From the NCBI RefSeq assembly GCF_015690355.1, contig NZ_JADPRT010000004.1:1-64000 (forward strand): a DNA stretch of 64,000 nucleotides, written 5' to 3'. The notes under the pieces were generated by a model that saw only the letters and a list, made by a program, of their open reading frames with translations, was not told where the DNA came from and ran no database searches. Positions 24,163-33,721 of this stretch are shown piece by piece. This stretch comes from Streptacidiphilus fuscans. GTDB lineage: Bacteria; Actinomycetota; Actinomycetes; Streptomycetales; Streptomycetaceae. The position numbers were made by a program, and so were the translations under genes. Each line of letters begins with the position of its first letter. Within the stretch, counting starts at the first letter, position 1.

Positions 24163-26607
24163 CTAGGGCAGATCCTCCGGCAGGAGCAGTTGCAACTGTT
24201 CCGTCGTCGCATCAGGGAGCTGTGCGACGCGGACCGCGTGGCGTTCGATCATCGTCTCGAAGACCTGGCGGGCCGTGCGGCCGTTGCCGAAGCCGGGGCC
24301 CTTCGGGAGCGCGCCGAAGTGCGCGAGCAGCGCCTCCGCCGTCGCGTCCGTGAGGGCGTACTCGTGCTCCTCGGCCTGGGCGCGGGCGATCTGCAGCAGT
24401 TCCTCCGCGGAGTAGTCCGGGAAGGTGATGGTCCGTGAGAACCGGGACGCGACGCCCGGGTTCGCACCGAGGAACCGCTCCATCTCCGTGGTGTAGCCGG
24501 CCACGATGACGACGACCTCGTCGCGGTGGTCCTCCATCAGCTTGACCAGCGTGTCGATCGCCTCGCGGCCGAAGTCGCGCCCGCCGTCCTCGGGCGCCAG
24601 CGCGTAGGCCTCGTCGATGAAGAGAACGCCGCCGCGGGCGCGGTCGAACGCCTCCGCCGTGCGCAGCGCGGTCGAGCCGATGTGTTCGCCGACCAGGTCC
24701 ATCCGAGCCACCTCGACCAGGTGGCCGCGCTGGAGCACGCCCAGGGAGGCGAGGATCTCGCCGTAGAGCCGGGCGACCGTGGTCTTGCCGGTGCCGGGGG
24801 AGCCGGTGAAGACCAGATGGCGGCGGAGCGAGGGCGCCTTGAGCCCGGCCTGGCGGCGGCGACGGCCGACCGAGATCAGGTCGATCAGCGTCCTGACCTC
24901 CTGCTTGACCGTCGCCAGACCGACCAGCGAGTCCAACTCCGCCAGCGCCTCGTCGGCCGGGCGGCAGTCCGGGATCGGCGCGATCTGGCCGAGCGCCTCC
25001 GCGCGCTGCCGCGTGGTCTGCTGGGCCGTCAGCCGCGCCTGCGTCGGCAGGGCGAGAGTCCCCGGCGGAGCGGCTGACGGGGGACTCAGGACCGGTGGGG
25101 TGGCAGTGGCCGCGGGGACCAGCGCCGGGAGTGGGGCGAGCGGCTTCGCGTCGTCGGAGACACACGCCTCCACCACCGGGCCGGGTTCGCTGAACTCGAA
25201 GCCGCCACGGGCGTTCTGCTCCGCACGGCAACGCGTCAGCACGGTCGCGCAGCCGTCGATCACGTGGAAGCCGAAGCCCTTGCCGTGCACGGCCGTGCAC
25301 TCCTCGAAGGTGCCCCGGCCGCCCGCCGAGACGTAGACCCCGGCCTCCCCGCTGCCGCGCAGCACGGTGTTGCGGAACACCGGGTCCGCGCCCTTGGTGA
25401 CGATCACGGCCGTGGCCACGTCGGCGATCTCACAGCCCGTCAGCAGCCCGCCGCTGCCGTGGTCGCGGAACCAGATGCCGGTCGTCGCGTCCTGCACCCG
25501 CAGCGCGTCGATCCGCACCTGGCCGCCCGCGCTGACCGAGACGGCCGTGCTGCGGACCTGGGCGATCGAGCAGCCGACCGCCTCCGCCGCCGAGCCCCGG
25601 TCCAGCACGAAGAGCGCGTCCGGCACGTCGTGGATCCGGCAGTCGGTCAGCGTCGCGCCCGCGCCGTCGATGACCCAGACCGCCGGGTAGTCGCCGGTGC
25701 TGTCGCGCAGCTCGCAGCTGGTCGCCGCGACCGTGGTGCCCGCGTCCCAGACCGAGAGGCCATTGCGGCCGAAGGCACGGAGTTGACAGTCGGTCAGCGA
25801 GAGGTGGGAGCGTCCGCGCAGGTCGGCGGCGTTCTCCGGGACCTCGTGGATCCGGCAGCGTTCCAGCGTCAGCGTCGCCTGCCCGTCCAGGGTGAGGCCG
25901 TTGTCGCTCACCCGGGAGACGGTGCAGTCGGCCAGCAGGCCCTCGGCCAGGCTGTCGGCCTGCACGCCGTTGCCGTTGACCTCGGAGATCTCGCACTCGT
26001 CCAGTCGCGCCCGGCTGCCCTCGCCGGTCAGCACCAGGCCCGCGCCGGTGCACTGGCGGATCCGGGACCGGATCAACCGCAGCCTGCCGCCGCTGCGGAC
26101 CACCACGCCGGACTGGCCGGTGGTGTCCACCACGCAGTCCTCGACGACCGCCTCGGCGGCGTCCGAGACCCGCAGGCCCAGGCCGCCGGGGTTCTCCACG
26201 GTGGTCTGCCGGACCACCGGCCGGGCGTCGCCCAGCACCTCGATGCCCACCGAGGAGCGGGTCGAGATCCGGCACTCCGCCAACTCCGGTTCGCCCGCTG
26301 CCAGCAGGACCGCCGGCGCGGAGCCGTCCTGGCCCTCCAGCACCAGCCCGTGCACAGCAGCGGAGGCCGCCACCACCAGCGCGCTGCCGGTCGGCGGCTC
26401 GATCCGCACCGTCCCCGGGCCCTCGGCGCTGCGCAGCGTCACGGCCTTGTCGAGCACGACGGTCTCGCGGTAGACACCGGCACCCAGGGCGACCGTGTCC
26501 CCGGGCTCGGCCGCCGCCAACGCGTCGGCCACGGTGGTGTACTCACCCGAGCGGCGACGCCAGCGCGAGGCGCCGTCCAGGGTCACCCGCACCACGCCTG
26601 CTCCCAT
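24163..26607 (-). CDS. Right-handed beta-helix protein fused to a CbxX/CfqX-type AAA+ ATPase
   Basis: An 814-residue fusion. Residues 1-480 contain pectate-lyase-like parallel beta-helix rungs with regular turns of about 22-24 residues (for example [57 protein letters not shown]). A Pro/Ala linker (about 495-545) leads to a single AAA+ domain: Walker [10 protein letters not shown] with Lys608, Walker [12 protein letters not shown], sensor region [13 protein letters not shown], arginine finger FSRTITFP. The ATPase resembles SpoVK/EccA-like CbxX proteins. ATG 26607 is preferred; the frame continues to 26706, but that part has poorer third-position GC. The role is unknown; the helix may bind a polysaccharide or protein that the ATPase remodels (inference). 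Confidence 0.85.
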   Translation of the reverse strand: MGAGVVRVTLDGASRWRRRSGEYTTVADALAAAEPGDTVALGAGVYRETVVLDKAVTLRSAEGPGTVRIEPPTGSALVVAASAAVHGLVLEGQDGSAPAVLLAAGEPELAECRISTRSSVGIEVLGDARPVVRQTTVENPGGLGLRVSDAAEAVVEDCVVDTTGQSGVVVRSGGRLRLIRSRIRQCTGAGLVLTGEGSRARLDECEISEVNGNGVQADSLAEGLLADCTVSRVSDNGLTLDGQATLTLERCRIHEVPENAADLRGRSHLSLTDCQLRAFGRNGLSVWDAGTTVAATSCELRDSTGDYPAVWVIDGAGATLTDCRIHDVPDALFVLDRGSAAEAVGCSIAQVRSTAVSVSAGGQVRIDALRVQDATTGIWFRDHGSGGLLTGCEIADVATAVIVTKGADPVFRNTVLRGSGEAGVYVSAGGRGTFEECTAVHGKGFGFHVIDGCATVLTRCRAEQNARGGFEFSEPGPVVEACVSDDAKPLAPLPALVPAATATPPVLSPPSAAPPGTLALPTQARLTAQQTTRQRAEALGQIAPIPDCRPADEALAELDSLVGLATVKQEVRTLIDLISVGRRRRQAGLKAPSLRRHLVFTGSPGTGKTTVARLYGEILASLGVLQRGHLVEVARMDLVGEHIGSTALRTAEAFDRARGGVLFIDEAYALAPEDGGRDFGREAIDTLVKLMEDHRDEVVVIVAGYTTEMERFLGANPGVASRFSRTITFPDYSAEELLQIARAQAEEHEYALTDATAEALLAHFGALPKGPGFGNGRTARQVFETMIERHAVRVAQLPDATTEQLQLLLPEDLP

Positions 26608-26814
26608 GACGATCCGCTGCCCCCAGCTCTTCCGTACTGCCGCGTCCGCCCACGGTACTGCGTCCGGCACCTGGTCCTGGCCCTCTTCCTGTGACAACGA
26701 TGACAACGAGCGAGGTGACGAACGGTGGTCGCTCGTAGGGATGATGATCCCGACGCGGCGTCAGTTTCCGCCGTTCGGAGGGGATCCCGGGTCGCCGGGG
26801 TGTGCGTCGCGCGG

Positions 26815-27678
26815 TCAGTCGGGCTGCGGCAGCGGCCCGGCGTCGAGCACGGTGAGTTCGTCACCGAGTCGCAGCGTGCCGTAGGGCGCGAGTGGCACCA
26901 TGTGGACGCCGAAGGCGGCTTCCTTACCGAAGCGGCGGCGCTTGCGCAGCGTGCGCAGCGGCTGCTGGCCGGTGAAGACCCCGGCCTCCTGGTCGACGGT
27001 GGTCATCACACACCGTCCGCACTGCTGGACGACCTCGAACTCGACCTCGCCGATGCGGATCCGGCGCCATCCGGTCTCCGCCCAGGGCGCGCAGCCGTCC
27101 AGCACCAGGTTGGGGCGGAACCGCTCCATCGGGACGGGTGTGGTCCCCGCCGCGTCGGGATGGTCCTGCGCGATCAGCTCGTCGAGGGCGCCGAGCGAGC
27201 CGGTGGTGGTCAGCAGCAGCGGGTACTGGTCCGCGAAGCTCGTGGTCGCCGGGCGCGGGCGGCGCTCCGGCAGGTCGAGGCGGGCGAGCCGCAGCTCGCG
27301 GTCGAGCAGCTTGCGGAAGAAGGCGGCGACCTCGGCGGAGTCGACGACCGGCGTGCTGAAGCCGTTGCCGAAGATCGAGACGTGCGTCAGCGTGGAGTCG
27401 GCCTTGGGGTCGGCCGCGGAGCCGGGCGTGGGCGCGGCAACGCGCAGCGGCGCGTCGGCGTCCGGGTGCTCCACGGTCAGCGTGCCGTCCTCGGCGACGG
27501 ACGCGTGAAAGCGTGCCAGCCGCGGATCCTGGCGCTGCGTCAGCGTCTCGCCGTCCTCGGCGACCAGCATCCAACGACGGTCGCCGGCCAGCCCCCAGGG
27601 CTCGACCTGGCACGCGTCGACCGAAACGGCGTGGAACGACTTGACCGGATGTATTCGCAAGGCGGTGAGCTGGGCCAT
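26815..27678 (-). CDS. MOSC domain protein
   Basis: A 287-residue protein with an N-terminal MOSC beta-barrel (LTALRIHPVKSFHAVSVD, residues 4-21; PWGLAGDRRWMLVAEDG) and a C-terminal MOSC domain. The conserved Cys lies in VQQCGRCVMTTVDQEAG (about residues 222-238), and RFRPNLVLDG is the second family motif. This is the mARC/YcbX-like group, which binds molybdenum cofactor through that Cys and reduces N-hydroxylated compounds. ATG 27678 is clear. It is monocistronic by position. Substrate unknown. Confidence 0.88.
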   Translation of the reverse strand: MAQLTALRIHPVKSFHAVSVDACQVEPWGLAGDRRWMLVAEDGETLTQRQDPRLARFHASVAEDGTLTVEHPDADAPLRVAAPTPGSAADPKADSTLTHVSIFGNGFSTPVVDSAEVAAFFRKLLDRELRLARLDLPERRPRPATTSFADQYPLLLTTTGSLGALDELIAQDHPDAAGTTPVPMERFRPNLVLDGCAPWAETGWRRIRIGEVEFEVVQQCGRCVMTTVDQEAGVFTGQQPLRTLRKRRRFGKEAAFGVHMVPLAPYGTLRLGDELTVLDAGPLPQPD

Positions 27679-27815
27679 GCCCCCAATGGTGCCAGCTTCT
27701 GACGTCCACCCGGGGTTCCGGTCGCCCGGACCCCGAGTGTCGCTCCCGTCCTTCGCCTTGTGGTGGTGCTGTGCGGTGCGGTGGTGCTGTGCTGCGCGGT
27801 GATGCCGCGCTGGGC

Positions 27816-28382
27816 TCAGCGGCCGCGTTGCGGCGGGTAGCCGTAACCGGCGGCGCTCTGCTGCTGCGGGTAGCCGTAACCGCCGTTGGCCTGCGGCTGC
27901 GCGTACTGCGGCTGACCCGGCTGGGGCTGGGCCTGCGGGTACGCGGAACGCAGCGGCGTCACCGGCGCGACGGGAGTGCCGTGCGTCGGCGTCATGTGCG
28001 GCATCTGCTGCCCGCCGTACTGCGGCTGGTTCCCGCCGTACGTCTGCCCACCCGCGTACTGCGGCTGCTGCGGGATGTACGGCTGCGGGGCCGGGTAGTG
28101 CGCGGGCGTAGGAGTGGGCGGTGCATAGGAGGGACTGCTCGGCCCCGGCCCCAGAGCGAGGCGCGGCGAGGCGAGGGCAGGCAGGTTGCTGCCCTGCCCG
28201 AACGAGGACCCGTAGGACGACGAGCCGAAGCTGTCGTAGCTCGCCGGCGGCAGCGCCGCAGGCACGTTGATCGGCGCGATCTGGGGGACGCCCCGCTCAG
28301 CAACGAGGCTGTCGTAGATCGGGGTGTCCGAGGAGAAGGACGGAGCGTAGTAACCGACTCCGTCGTAGGAGCGGGAGGTCAT
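27816..28382 (-). CDS. DUF6643-like Tyr/Pro/Gln-rich protein
   Basis: A 188-residue low-complexity protein. The conserved N-terminal part is SYDGVGYYAPSFSSDTPIYDSLVAERGVPQIAPINVPA (residues 4-41), as in the streptomycete DUF6643 family. The remainder is rich in Gln, Pro, Tyr and Gly with PQYGGQ- and AYPQAQPQPGQPQYAQPQ-like repeats. It has no membrane segment. The pattern suggests a disordered or phase-separating protein, but the function is unknown. ATG 28382 begins the conserved part. Confidence 0.75.
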   Translation of the reverse strand: MTSRSYDGVGYYAPSFSSDTPIYDSLVAERGVPQIAPINVPAALPPASYDSFGSSSYGSSFGQGSNLPALASPRLALGPGPSSPSYAPPTPTPAHYPAPQPYIPQQPQYAGGQTYGGNQPQYGGQQMPHMTPTHGTPVAPVTPLRSAYPQAQPQPGQPQYAQPQANGGYGYPQQQSAAGYGYPPQRGR

Positions 28383-28715
28383 GACGCATACGGTAAGCCC
28401 ACAACGTGCCTGCTGAGGAGAGTGTCACGGCAGGTAGTTGTGGGGATTGCGCGGTGCTGCCCTCACAGGCCCGGTCGAAAGTGTGAAAATCGGTCAGATC
28501 GCCTGCCCGGTGCACCCGCAGGCAGAGGGATTGTTGAGCCAATATTTACCGGACGGTCGCTCTCCACACCGCGCCGCGCGCTGTCCGCGCGGCGGCAACC
28601 AGGCGTCAACCCAGCGTTGGCTGATGTCACCACGACGGGCGACGCCTTGTTCGGCGGCGAGGGGAAGTTGCACTTTCCTCGGCGGCGACAGGGCGAGGCG
28701 TTGGCTCCCGCAGGT
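28383..28715. other. Intergenic region upstream of the DUF6643-like gene
   Basis: This 333-base stretch holds no convincing gene. It includes the leftward promoter region of the DUF6643-like gene and an AT-richer patch (28528-28550, containing TTGTTGAGCCAATATTTACC). GGGGAAGTTGCACTTTCCTC (28661-28680) resembles the outer arm of the palindromic element that starts at 28716. Confidence 0.5.
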
Positions 28716-28845
28716 GGTTGCACTATCCAGGGGCGCGGGGAACTGCGCGACAAGCCACCCTGCGAGGTAGAAACCCGAACGCGCAGGGCCATCCGCATGC
28801 CGGTGGTTGCTCGCGCAGTTCCCCGCGCCCCTAGGTAGTGCAACC
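28716..28845. repeat. Palindromic intergenic element, copy B
   Basis: The 44-base arms at 28716-28759 and 28802-28845 are reverse complements with only a few mismatches, separated by 42 bases. Both contain GGGCGCGGGGAACTGCGC or its complement and end in the GTTGCACTA motif. The spacer contains CAGGGCCATCCGCATG, also found in copies A and C. It lies 20 bases beyond the end of the PAC2 gene. Confidence 0.88.
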
Positions 28846-28864
28846 GCCCCGTCTGCAAAAAGTT

Positions 28865-29728
28865 CTACTCGCCCGCCTTCGGCGGCTGGTTGTCGCGGCG
28901 GCGGAGGTAGCGTTCGAACTCGCGGGCGATCGCGTCGCCCGAGGCCTCGGGGAGGTCGACCGTGTCCCTGGCCTCCTCCAGCTGCTGGACGTACTCCGCG
29001 ACCTCGCTGTCCTCCGCGGCCAGCTGGTCGACGCCCAGCTGCCACGCCCGTGCGTCGTCCGGGAGTTCGCCGAGCGGGACCCGGATGTCCAGCAGGTCCT
29101 CCAGCTTGTTCAGCAGGGCCAGCGTCGCCTTCGGGTTCGGCGGCTGAGCCACATAGTGCGGGACCGCCGCCCAGAACGTCGCCACCGGGAGGCCCGCGTG
29201 CGCGCACGCCTCCTGGAGGACGCCGACGATGCCCGTCGGACCCTCGTAGCGGCTCTCCTCCAGCTCCAGCGAGGAGGCCACGTCCGGGTCGGAGGTGACG
29301 CCGCTGACCGGCACCGGCCGGGTGTGCGGGGTGTCGCCGAGGAGCGCGCCGAGGATGACGACCATCTCCACGCCCAGCTCGTGGGCGACGCCCAGCAGCT
29401 CCTGGCAGAAGCTGCGCCAGCGCATGCTCGGCTCGATGCCGCGGACGATCACCAGGTCGCGGGTCTTGGGCTCGGTCACCCGGACCACCGAGAGCCGGGT
29501 CGTGGGCCAGGTGATCCGGCGGATTCCGCCGTCCATCCAGATGGTGGGACGGTTCACCTGGAAGTCGTAGTAGTCCTCCGCGTCCAGCTCCGCGAAGACC
29601 TTCCCACCCCAGATGTCGTCCAGATGCGCGACGGCGGTGGAGGCGGCGTCCCCCGCGTCGTTCCAGCCCTCGAACGCGGCCACCATGACCGGGTCGATGA
29701 GCTCGGGCATGTCCTCAAGCTCGATCAC
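28865..29728 (-). CDS. PAC2 (proteasome assembly chaperone)-family protein
   Basis: A 287-residue PAC2-family protein: VIELEDMPELIDPVMVAAFEGWNDAGDAAS (residues 1-30), VVRVTEPKTRDLVIVRGIEPSMRWRSF, VVILGALLGDTPHTRPVPVSG, GPTGIVGVLQEACAHAGLP and an Arg-rich end. Archaeal and eukaryotic relatives help assemble 20S proteasomes; in actinobacteria the family is conserved but its role is not proven. Because this genome carries a proteasome 17 kb away, a link is possible (inference). GTG 29728 has a GGAGG ribosome site; the longer open frame upstream is antisense to metH. It is divergent from metH, an arrangement often seen in the group. Confidence 0.87.
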   Translation of the reverse strand: MIELEDMPELIDPVMVAAFEGWNDAGDAASTAVAHLDDIWGGKVFAELDAEDYYDFQVNRPTIWMDGGIRRITWPTTRLSVVRVTEPKTRDLVIVRGIEPSMRWRSFCQELLGVAHELGVEMVVILGALLGDTPHTRPVPVSGVTSDPDVASSLELEESRYEGPTGIVGVLQEACAHAGLPVATFWAAVPHYVAQPPNPKATLALLNKLEDLLDIRVPLGELPDDARAWQLGVDQLAAEDSEVAEYVQQLEEARDTVDLPEASGDAIAREFERYLRRRDNQPPKAGE

Positions 29729-30008
29729 CCCGGGGCCTCCCTCCACTTGCCTGGTACAAGCTCGATGCAGCTCGTCCCACGGACTGTAAGTGCCCAGCGT
29801 ACGGGCAACCATTCCTTTTACCCGATGTGCTTGCTCCGGCCGGTGTCCCGTCGCTTTCCGGACACCGCTGACCAGCGCCGCGTCGGTCGCCCGCGTCCCA
29901 GCTGGCGGAATCCCCGAGCTCACGATGTGTCCCTGCAATAGGCTGGGCGCGTGCGCCCGCGTCCGTGTGGGCGCAAAGTCGACAGCCGTCGCACACAGGG
30001 AGCTCACC

Positions 30009-33000
30009 ATGGCCGTTTTCGTCCCTCCTGCCGCCCAAGAGCGCGCCGACGCGCTGCGCGAGGCGCTCGCCACCAGGGTCGTGGTGGCCGACGGGGCCAT
30101 GGGGACCATGCTCCAGGCGCAGAACCCCACCCTGGAGGACTTCCAGGGGCATGACGGCTGCAACGAGGTGCTGAACGTGTCCCGCCCGGACGTCGTCCGC
30201 TCGGTGCACGAGGCCTACTTCGCCGTCGGCGTGGACTGCGTGGAGACCAACACCTTCGGTACCAACCTCTCCGCGATGGCCGAGTACGACATCGCCGACC
30301 GGATCTTCGAGCTGGCCGAGTCCGGCGCGCGGATCGCGCGTGAGGTCGCGGACGAGTTCGCGGCGAAGGACGGCCGCCAGCGCTGGGTGCTGGGCTCGAT
30401 CGGTCCCGGTACCAAGCTGCCGACCCTGGGTCACGTCGCCTTCGAGGCGCTGCGCGAGGGCTTCCGGCAGAACGCCGCCGGTCTGGTCGCGGGCGGTGCG
30501 GACGCGCTGCTGATCGAGACCAGTCAGGACCCGTTGCAGGCCAAGGCCGCGGTCCTCGGGTCGAAGGCGGCGCTGGCCGAGGCCGGGGTGACGCTGCCGG
30601 TGCTGGTCCACGTGACGGTCGAGACGACCGGCACCATGCTGGTCGGGACGGAGATCGGTGCGGCGCTGACCGCGCTTGAGCCGCTGGGCGTCGACTTCAT
30701 CGGCATGAACTGCGCGACCGGCCCGGCCGAGATGAGCGAGCACCTGCGCTACCTGGCCCGGCACGCCAAGGTCGGGCTGTCCTGCATGCCGAACGCCGGC
30801 CTGCCGGTGCTGGGGAAGGACGGTGCGCAGTACCCGCTCTCCCCGGAGGAGCTGGCCGACGCGCACGACGTGTTCACCCGCGAGTACGGGCTCTCCCTGG
30901 TCGGCGGCTGCTGCGGCACCACGCCGGAGCACCTGCGCCAGGTCGTGGAGCGGGTCCAGGGGCGGCCGGTCGCCGCGCGCACCCCGCAGCCGGAGGCGGC
31001 CGCGTCCTCGCTGTACCAGTCGGTGCCGTTCCGGCAGGACACCTCCTATCTGGCGATCGGTGAGCGGACCAACGCCAACGGGTCGAAGAAGTTCCGCGAG
31101 GCGATGGTCGCGGGGGACTGGCAGGCCTGTGTCGACATCGCCCGCGAGCAGATCCGCGAGGGTGCCCACCTGCTGGACCTCTGCGTGGACTACGTCGGCC
31201 GCGACGGCGTCGCCGACATGAAGGAGCTGGCCGGTCGGCTGGCCACCGCCTCCACGCTGCCGATCGTGCTGGACTCCACCGAGCCGCAGGTGCTGCGGGC
31301 CGGTCTGGAGCTGCTGGGCGGTCGCGCGGTGCTCAACTCGGTCAACTTCGAGGACGGCGACGCGGACGACTCCCGCTACGGCCGGATCGCTGCGCTGGCG
31401 GCCGAGCACGGCGCGGCGCTGATCGCGCTGACCATCGACGAGGCGGGCCAGGCCCGCACGGCCGAGACGAAGGTCGCCATCGCCGAGCGCCTGATCGAGG
31501 ACCTGGGCACCCGGTTCGGGATCGCCGAGCACGACATCCTGGTCGACTGTCTCGCGTTCACCCTGGCCACCGGGCAGGAGGAGTCGCGCCGCGACGGTAT
31601 GGAGACCATCGAGGCCATCCGGGAGTTGAAGCGCCGTCACCCGGCGGTGCAGACCACGCTGGGCCTGTCCAACATCTCCTTCGGCCTCAACCCGGCCGCC
31701 CGGATGGTGCTGAACTCGGTCTTCCTCAACGAGTGCGTCGAGGCCGGTCTGGACTCGGCGATCGTGCACGCGGCAAAGATCGTGCCGATGAGCCGGATCC
31801 CGGACGAGCAGCGCGAGGTCGCGCTCGACCTGGTCTACGACCGCCGCCGGCCCGCGCAGGGCGAGGAGCCCGCCTACGACCCGCTGAGCCGGTTCCTGGA
31901 GCTGTTCGAGGGGGTCAGTGCCGCCTCCGTGCGCGCGGGGAAGGCGGAGGAGCTGGCCGCGCTGCCGCTGGAGGAGCGGTTGCAGGCGCGGATCGTGGAC
32001 GGTGAGCGGGGCGGTCTGGAGGCGGACCTCGACGAGGCGCTGACTGTCCGGCCCGCGCTGGAGATCGTCAACGAGGTGCTGCTGGAGGGCATGAAGACGG
32101 TCGGCGAGCTGTTCGGCTCCGGGCAGATGCAGCTGCCGTTCGTGCTCCAGTCCGCCGAGGTGATGAAGGCGGCGGTGGCCCATCTGGAGCCGCACATGGA
32201 GAAGTCCGACTCGGAGGGCAAGGGCACCATCGTGCTGGCCACCGTGAAGGGCGACGTCCACGACATCGGCAAGAACCTGGTCGACATCATCTTGTCCAAC
32301 AACGGCTACAACGTGGTCAACATCGGCATCAAGCAGCCGGTGTCCGCGATCGTCGAGGCCGCGCAGGAGCACAAGGCGGACGTGATCGGCATGTCCGGCC
32401 TGCTGGTCAAGTCCACGGTGATCATGAAGGAGAACCTGGAGGAGCTCAACCAGCGCGGCCTGGCCGCCGACTTCCCGGTGATCCTCGGCGGCGCGGCGCT
32501 GACCCGCGCCTACGTCGAGCAGGACCTGTACGAGATCTACGCCGGCGAGGTCCGCTACGCCCGCGACGCGTTCGAGGGCCTGCGGCTGATGGACGCGCTG
32601 GTCGCGGTCAAGCGCGGCGTCCCCGGCGCGGCCCTGCCGGAGCTGCGGCAGCGCCGTCACGCCAAGGTCGAGGTCGACGAGCCGGAGGAGACCACGACGC
32701 GCTCGGACGTGGCCGCCGACAACCCGGTGCCGTCCCCGCCGTTCTGGGGCGACCGGATCGTCAAGGGCATCGCGCTGGCCGACTACGTCTCCTGGCTGGA
32801 CGAGGACGCCCTGTTCAAGGGCCAGTGGGGCCTGAAGGCCGGGCGCGCAGAGGGAGGTGCGGCGCGCAGCGCCACGAGCATGGGTGGTGGGGGGCGACGG
32901 GGGGGCCCTTCCTACGAGGAGCTGGTGGAGACCGAGGGTCGGCCGCGGCTGCGCGGGTGGCTGGACCGGCTGCAGACCGAGGGCCTGCTGGAGGCCGCCG

Positions 33001-33569
33001 TGGTCTACGGCTACTACCCGGCGGTCTCCCGGGAGAACTCCCTGGTGGTGCTCGGCGAGGACGGCAACGAGCGCACCGCGTTCGCCTTCCCGCGCCAGCG
33101 CCGCGGGCGTCGGCTCTGCCTGGCGGACTTCTTCCGCCCGGAGGACTCCGGCGAGAAGGACGTCGTCGCCTTCCAGGTCGTCACGATGGGCAGCAGGATC
33201 TCCGAGGCGGCCAACAAGCTCTTCGCCGAGAACTCCTACCGCGACTACATGGAGCTGCACGGCCTCTCCGTCCAGCTGGCCGAGGCCCTGGCCGAGTACT
33301 GGCACGCCCGCGTCCGTGCCGAGCTGGGCTTCTCGTCCGAGGACCCGAAGGACATGAAGGACATGTTCGCCCTGAAGTACCGGGGCGCGCGCTTCTCCCT
33401 CGGCTACGGCGCCTGCCCCGACCTGGAGGACCGCGCCAAGATCGCCGCGCTGCTCCGCCCGGAGCGGATCGGCGTCGAGCTCTCCGAGGAGTTCCAGCTG
33501 CACCCGGAGCAGTCCACCGACGCCATCGTGATCCACCACCCGGAGGCGAAGTACTTCAACGCGCGTTGA
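30009..33569 (+). CDS. metH: Cobalamin-dependent methionine synthase
   Basis: A 1186-residue MetH with all four modules. The homocysteine domain (about 12-310) begins VVVADGAMGTMLQ and has zinc ligands Cys235, Cys301 and Cys302 (GMNCATGP, GGCCGTTP). The folate domain (about 335-610) has AIGERTNANGSKKF. The cobalamin domain (about 640-870) has VKGDVHDIGKNLV with the cobalt ligand His751. The reactivation domain follows (about 890-1186). A Gly/Arg-rich insert at about residues 945-967 in the linker is unusual. ATG 30009 has GGGAG at 29997-30001. The upstream 280 bases carry TAGGCT (29939-29944) but no recognisable cobalamin riboswitch. It makes methionine from homocysteine and 5-methyltetrahydrofolate. 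Confidence 0.97.
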   Translation: MAVFVPPAAQERADALREALATRVVVADGAMGTMLQAQNPTLEDFQGHDGCNEVLNVSRPDVVRSVHEAYFAVGVDCVETNTFGTNLSAMAEYDIADRIFELAESGARIAREVADEFAAKDGRQRWVLGSIGPGTKLPTLGHVAFEALREGFRQNAAGLVAGGADALLIETSQDPLQAKAAVLGSKAALAEAGVTLPVLVHVTVETTGTMLVGTEIGAALTALEPLGVDFIGMNCATGPAEMSEHLRYLARHAKVGLSCMPNAGLPVLGKDGAQYPLSPEELADAHDVFTREYGLSLVGGCCGTTPEHLRQVVERVQGRPVAARTPQPEAAASSLYQSVPFRQDTSYLAIGERTNANGSKKFREAMVAGDWQACVDIAREQIREGAHLLDLCVDYVGRDGVADMKELAGRLATASTLPIVLDSTEPQVLRAGLELLGGRAVLNSVNFEDGDADDSRYGRIAALAAEHGAALIALTIDEAGQARTAETKVAIAERLIEDLGTRFGIAEHDILVDCLAFTLATGQEESRRDGMETIEAIRELKRRHPAVQTTLGLSNISFGLNPAARMVLNSVFLNECVEAGLDSAIVHAAKIVPMSRIPDEQREVALDLVYDRRRPAQGEEPAYDPLSRFLELFEGVSAASVRAGKAEELAALPLEERLQARIVDGERGGLEADLDEALTVRPALEIVNEVLLEGMKTVGELFGSGQMQLPFVLQSAEVMKAAVAHLEPHMEKSDSEGKGTIVLATVKGDVHDIGKNLVDIILSNNGYNVVNIGIKQPVSAIVEAAQEHKADVIGMSGLLVKSTVIMKENLEELNQRGLAADFPVILGGAALTRAYVEQDLYEIYAGEVRYARDAFEGLRLMDALVAVKRGVPGAALPELRQRRHAKVEVDEPEETTTRSDVAADNPVPSPPFWGDRIVKGIALADYVSWLDEDALFKGQWGLKAGRAEGGAARSATSMGGGGRRGGPSYEELVETEGRPRLRGWLDRLQTEGLLEAAVVYGYYPAVSRENSLVVLGEDGNERTAFAFPRQRRGRRLCLADFFRPEDSGEKDVVAFQVVTMGSRISEAANKLFAENSYRDYMELHGLSVQLAEALAEYWHARVRAELGFSSEDPKDMKDMFALKYRGARFSLGYGACPDLEDRAKIAALLRPERIGVELSEEFQLHPEQSTDAIVIHHPEAKYFNAR

Positions 33570-33591
33570 GGTGTTCGTCAACGCGCGTTGA
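33556..33591. repeat. Duplicated 14-bp palindrome at the metH stop
   Basis: TCAACGCGCGTTGA is a perfect palindrome present twice, at 33556-33569 (ending with the metH stop codon) and 33578-33591, offset by 22 bases. The seven bases before each copy also match partly, which points to a local duplication. Confidence 0.8.
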
Positions 33592-33620
33592 GCTCGACGG
33601 GATTACCATGTAGGACCCTG

Positions 33621-33699
33621 CCTCGGCCTCCGGCCGAGGGAGCCGGGCCGGTCACCCCTGTGGTGGTCGGCCCGAGCCGTCTCGCCCGGGAACCCGGGC
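33621..33699. terminator. Three consecutive hairpins between metH and the HAD gene
   Basis: CCTCGGCC/GGCCGAGG (33621-33628 with 33632-33639, 3-base loop), GGGCCG/CGGCCC (33645-33650 with 33668-33673), and GCCCGGG/CCCGGGC (33684-33690 with 33693-33699, 2-base loop) fill the gap. The first could terminate metH; the last, 22 bases before the HAD start, could instead affect its translation. No T tract is present. Confidence 0.5.
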
Positions 33700-33721
33700 C
33701 GCAAGAAAGCCGGAACCGCCC

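Noticed and set aside
26608-26706. N-terminal extension of the beta-helix/AAA+ protein
   Set aside because: Third-position GC falls to about 80 percent, and the family begins at about ATG 26607. It remains possible but less likely.
29729-30008. Cobalamin riboswitch before metH
   Set aside because: No B12-box-like sequence or matching helices are visible; only a plain promoter box and short leader are seen.
29729-30163. N-terminal extension of the PAC2 gene
   Set aside because: It is antisense to the metH start and has no family similarity; GTG 29728 has a good ribosome site and begins the conserved part.
29715-33581. 1288-codon minus-strand frame opposite metH
   Set aside because: The opposite strand encodes a complete MetH; the antisense product has no recognisable domain.
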